Shown: positions 21,463 to 23,660 of the stretch, one piece after another | Position numbering within the stretch: position 1 is the first letter of the stretch | Layout: every line of letters starts with the position of its first letter | The notes under the pieces: model-generated | The model's database searches: none | What the model saw: the letters and a program-made list of their open reading frames with translations, nothing else | Told to the model about the DNA's origin: nothing | Program-made: the position numbers and the translations under genes | DNA from: DATAFT01 sp035544635 | Lineage (GTDB): Bacteria > Acidobacteriota > Thermoanaerobaculia > Multivoradales > Multivoraceae | Length of the DNA: 23,660 nt | Assembly: GCA_035544635.1 (NCBI GenBank) | Contig: DATKDQ010000303.1 | Location: 1 to 23,660, forward strand | Direction: 5' to 3'

Positions 21463-23614
21463 GTCCCTCATCCGGCGCGGGCCTGGGGCGAAGCTGCCAG
21501 CCGCCCCACGGCCCGCACGCGGCCGAGCCGGCGTCCGCGCCGGATCGGGCGCCAGAATCCTCCGGCGCGGCCTGGGGCGAAGCTGCCAGCCGCCCCACGG
21601 CCCGCGCCGCCCGGAAGCGCATCACGACGAGCGTGCGGTCGTCCTCGGGCGCACGGCCGGCGGTATAACGAGCGACGCTCGCGAGCAGGCGGTCGCGGAT
21701 CACCGCCGGGGTCGTCGAGGCGCCCTCCAGCGAGCTCAGGGTGCGCTCGTACCCAAAGACCTCGCCCTCTGGATCCGTGCACTCGATGAAGCCGTCGGAG
21801 AGCCAGACCAGCGCGTCGCCGGCGGAGAGCTCGATCTCGGTCGAGCCGTAGTCGGTGCCGAGCGCGCCGAGCGGCGAGCCCGGCAGCAGAATCTCCTCCA
21901 CTCCGCCGTCGCGCAGGAGATAGGTCGGCGGATGCCCGGCGTTCACGATCTCGAGGCGCCCGGCGGCGACGTCCAGGAAGGCCAGGGTGGCGGTGACGAA
22001 GCCGCCGCTCTCCTGGCCCGAGGACCGCAGCAGCCGATCCAGCCGGGCCAGGATCGCGGCCGGCTTCTCCTCCTCTTCGACCAGGATGGACAACGCGGCC
22101 TTGATCATGGCCATGCGCAGGCCGGCCGAGAGCCCGTGGCCCGAAACGTCGGCGACGACGATCGCGAGGCGCCGGTCATCGACTTGGAGGATGTCGAAGT
22201 AATCGCCGCCGATGGCCGCGCTGGGCTCGAAGTGGGTGGCGAACTCGACCTCCTCCGTCTCGATCAGGCCCTTCGGAATCAGGCTCTCCTGGAGCTCGCG
22301 CGCGATCTCGAGCTCCTTCTCGAGCGTCTCCTTCTGCGCCTTGGTGGCGATCGAGTCCTCGAGGCTCGCCGCCATCTCGTTGAACGAGGCCTGGAGCGCA
22401 CCGACCTGATCGGTGCGCCGTACCGGGATACGCACCGAGAAGTCGCCCCGTTGGAGCGCCACCGTCGCCGCCGAGAGGCGGTTGACCGCGCGCGAGAGGC
22501 CGAGCACCATGAAGAGCGCCATGACCCACGCCACGGCGAAGACGTCGAACAGCAGGAACGCGGGCACGACGAAGGTGAGCCACGCCAGGGTGTCGACCTC
22601 GCGCGAGCTCGAGAAGAGCTGCGGGAAGATGGCCGCGGGCGTGCCGACCACCGAGGCGGGCAGGTGCGCCGCCAGCTCGTCGCCGGTGTCGAGCGCGTAA
22701 AGCCGTCCGGCGACGTCGTACCCGTGGATCCAGACGCCGCCCTCCTGGCCACCCCGGTCGAGGAACTGCCGGCGGTCCTCTGCGCCGCGCTCGCGGGAAA
22801 GCGGCTGGAAGACGAAGCGCTCGCCCAGGATGGTCACGTCCATCACGTTGTCGGCTCGCGGGTCGCCGGCCGGCAGGAGCTCGATCCACACGCCGGAAAG
22901 CGCGCGCAGCCTGGTCTCCAGGTGCCCGTCGAAGAACGCCACCACGCCGAACGGCCCCCGACGCCGCGCCACCGCCAGGGAGAGCGATCCGTCCGGAAGC
23001 GCCACCAGCGGGGCGATGCGGTCGCGGCGGTCCAGCCCCGAAGCCGCCTCCTCCACCGCCTGCTCCAGCCACGCCGGCCACTCGAGGGGCGTGCGATCGT
23101 CGCCCGATACCCGCCTGCCGTCGAAGTAGTAGGCGAACGCGACCTCCGAAACCACCGCCGGCGCGGAAGCGAACATCGCCGGATCCTCGAGCCGGGTCGC
23201 GGCGGCGGCGGCGACCTCCTGGTGCACGACCGCGAGCGCGTCGCGGAACAGGTGCCCCAGGAAGAAGCCGCCGAGGAGGTAGGCCCCGACCCCGAGCATG
23301 AAGAGCGCCATCGGGATCGGCAGCACCCCGATCAGGAAGTAGGTGAAGGCGAGGCGCCGCCCGACGCGCCACAGCAGCCGGCGCAGCAGACGCAGCGCCG
23401 CCCACAGCAGGCCGAAGAAGACGGAGAGCGCCACCCCCAGCGCGATCGCCACACCGGCGTCGACGCCCGAGGCGAGGGCGATCGAGACGGCGCCCACGAC
23501 GATCAGCGCCGCCGCGGCCAGCGAGAGAATCCGTAGGCGCCTCCGCGCCTTTCCGGGCGGGCGGGGCGCGCCGCCTGGTCCCGCGGGCGGGTACCGGTCG
23601 GTGCCGTGCTTCAT
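21332..23614 (-). CDS. membrane-anchored SpoIIE/PP2C-family serine phosphatase with HAMP domain
   Basis: About 760 aa. SpoIIE-type phosphatases dephosphorylate anti-anti-sigma factors (STAS proteins) in partner-switching pathways. The order is a basic cytoplasmic start, hydrophobic segments about 30-75 and 87-120, an extracytoplasmic sensor region (about 120-340), a further membrane segment (about 342-373, LTFVVPAFLLFDVFAVAWVM), a HAMP-like helix pair (about 375-425), a linker coiled coil ending ELQESLIP, and the phosphatase domain (about 445-660). The last has IGGDYFDI, VVADVSGHGLSAGL and LSDGFIECTDPEGEVFG, which hold the metal-binding Asp residues. ATG 23614 is chosen; GTG 23623 in frame is the alternative. 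The natural end was probably near 21468. A one-base difference between two repeat copies shifts the frame, adding a tail that runs 131 bp into the convergent transglycosylase gene. No STAS or anti-sigma gene is in the window. Confidence 0.9.
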   Translation of the reverse strand: MKHGTDRYPPAGPGGAPRPPGKARRRLRILSLAAAALIVVGAVSIALASGVDAGVAIALGVALSVFFGLLWAALRLLRRLLWRVGRRLAFTYFLIGVLPIPMALFMLGVGAYLLGGFFLGHLFRDALAVVHQEVAAAAATRLEDPAMFASAPAVVSEVAFAYYFDGRRVSGDDRTPLEWPAWLEQAVEEAASGLDRRDRIAPLVALPDGSLSLAVARRRGPFGVVAFFDGHLETRLRALSGVWIELLPAGDPRADNVMDVTILGERFVFQPLSRERGAEDRRQFLDRGGQEGGVWIHGYDVAGRLYALDTGDELAAHLPASVVGTPAAIFPQLFSSSREVDTLAWLTFVVPAFLLFDVFAVAWVMALFMVLGLSRAVNRLSAATVALQRGDFSVRIPVRRTDQVGALQASFNEMAASLEDSIATKAQKETLEKELEIARELQESLIPKGLIETEEVEFATHFEPSAAIGGDYFDILQVDDRRLAIVVADVSGHGLSAGLRMAMIKAALSILVEEEEKPAAILARLDRLLRSSGQESGGFVTATLAFLDVAAGRLEIVNAGHPPTYLLRDGGVEEILLPGSPLGALGTDYGSTEIELSAGDALVWLSDGFIECTDPEGEVFGYERTLSSLEGASTTPAVIRDRLLASVARYTAGRAPEDDRTLVVMRFRAARAVGRLAASPQAAPEDSGARSGADAGSAACGPWGGWQLRPRPAPDEGPRARASCESGSGGPARGKSGARSRGSLGTAVCRGSDRPCPRRC
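21471..21516. repeat. junction repeat, copy 1 (hairpin, possible bidirectional terminator)
   Basis: 46 bp identical to 21561-21605 except for one extra G. It forms GGGCC-TGGGGCG / CGCCCCA-c-GGCCC (one bulged C, 11-nt loop), a stem of about 12 bp between convergent genes. No T-run on either side. On the minus strand it encodes RAVGRLAASPQARAG followed by TGA in the frame proposed to be ancestral. Confidence 0.7.
21561..21605. repeat. junction repeat, copy 2
   Basis: 45-bp copy starting 90 bp after the start of copy 1, lacking one G in the GGG run. It has the same hairpin with an 11-bp stem. It lies within the phosphatase coding frame (RAVGRLAASPQAAPE), and the missing base moves the downstream reading out of the frame that ends in copy 1. 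Confidence 0.7.
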
Positions 23615-23660
23615 GACGCCCACTCGGTGGCCTGCAACGCTCGAAGTCCTCGCGCTCGAA

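Noticed and set aside
21146..23536. Plus-strand open frame of 796 codons opposite the SpoIIE-type phosphatase
   Set aside because: It is the antisense shadow of a clear HAMP-PP2C protein. The product is charged low complexity and no domain is visible.

Overview
The window is very GC-rich (well over two thirds G+C by eye, with almost all third codon positions G or C) and gene-dense. It comes from a bacterial chromosome and shows no sign of a phage, plasmid or transposon. The gene content (an uncommon SpoIVB/S55-like secreted peptidase, a monofunctional proline dehydrogenase, an NrtR-controlled nadABC set, a SpoIIE-type phosphatase, and GTG, TTG or CTG starts) best fits an uncultured Acidobacteriota-like lineage. 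Myxococcota or Gemmatimonadota cannot be excluded. No rRNA, tRNA, CRISPR array or insertion sequence was seen.

Region 1 (1-3860) concerns 2-oxoacid dehydrogenase and lipoylation. It holds a 5'-truncated dihydrolipoamide dehydrogenase (E3), a lipoyl-bearing E2 acyltransferase, and lipB, which attaches octanoate to E2-type lipoyl domains. The E2 gene is bracketed by an 18-bp inverted repeat, and each copy has a hairpin beside it.

Region 2 (3857-9856) concerns NAD and lipoate synthesis. An NrtR-type regulator overlaps lipB by ATGA. It is followed by a compact control region with a sigma-70 promoter, two copies of a partly palindromic operator and a strong hairpin between them. Then come nadA, nadB, nadC (apparently starting at CTG) and lipA. 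The products converge: LipB and LipA mature the lipoyl arm on E2, and E3 reoxidises that arm with the NAD+ made through NadABC.

Region 3 (9885-11359) holds a proline dehydrogenase and a small Cys-rich YkgJ-type metal-binding protein.

Region 4 (11433-20274) is a long same-strand run: recN, a Sua5/YrdC protein, a secreted S55-like peptidase, a secreted beta-propeller protein of unknown role, coaD, a DUF2071-like protein and xerD. Three of the junctions are ATGA overlaps. The two exported proteins in the middle are the least characterised part of the window. The S55-like protein carries its Ser and His motifs in the opposite order to SpoIVB, as in a circular permutation.

Region 5 (20275-23660) starts with a 501-bp gap containing a good promoter and a hairpin-rich transcript, either a leader or an ncRNA. 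A small secreted lytic transglycosylase follows. It converges on a membrane-bound SpoIIE-family phosphatase on the minus strand. The convergent junction carries a duplicated hairpin whose two copies differ by one base, and this appears to have frameshifted the phosphatase C-terminus into the neighbouring gene.
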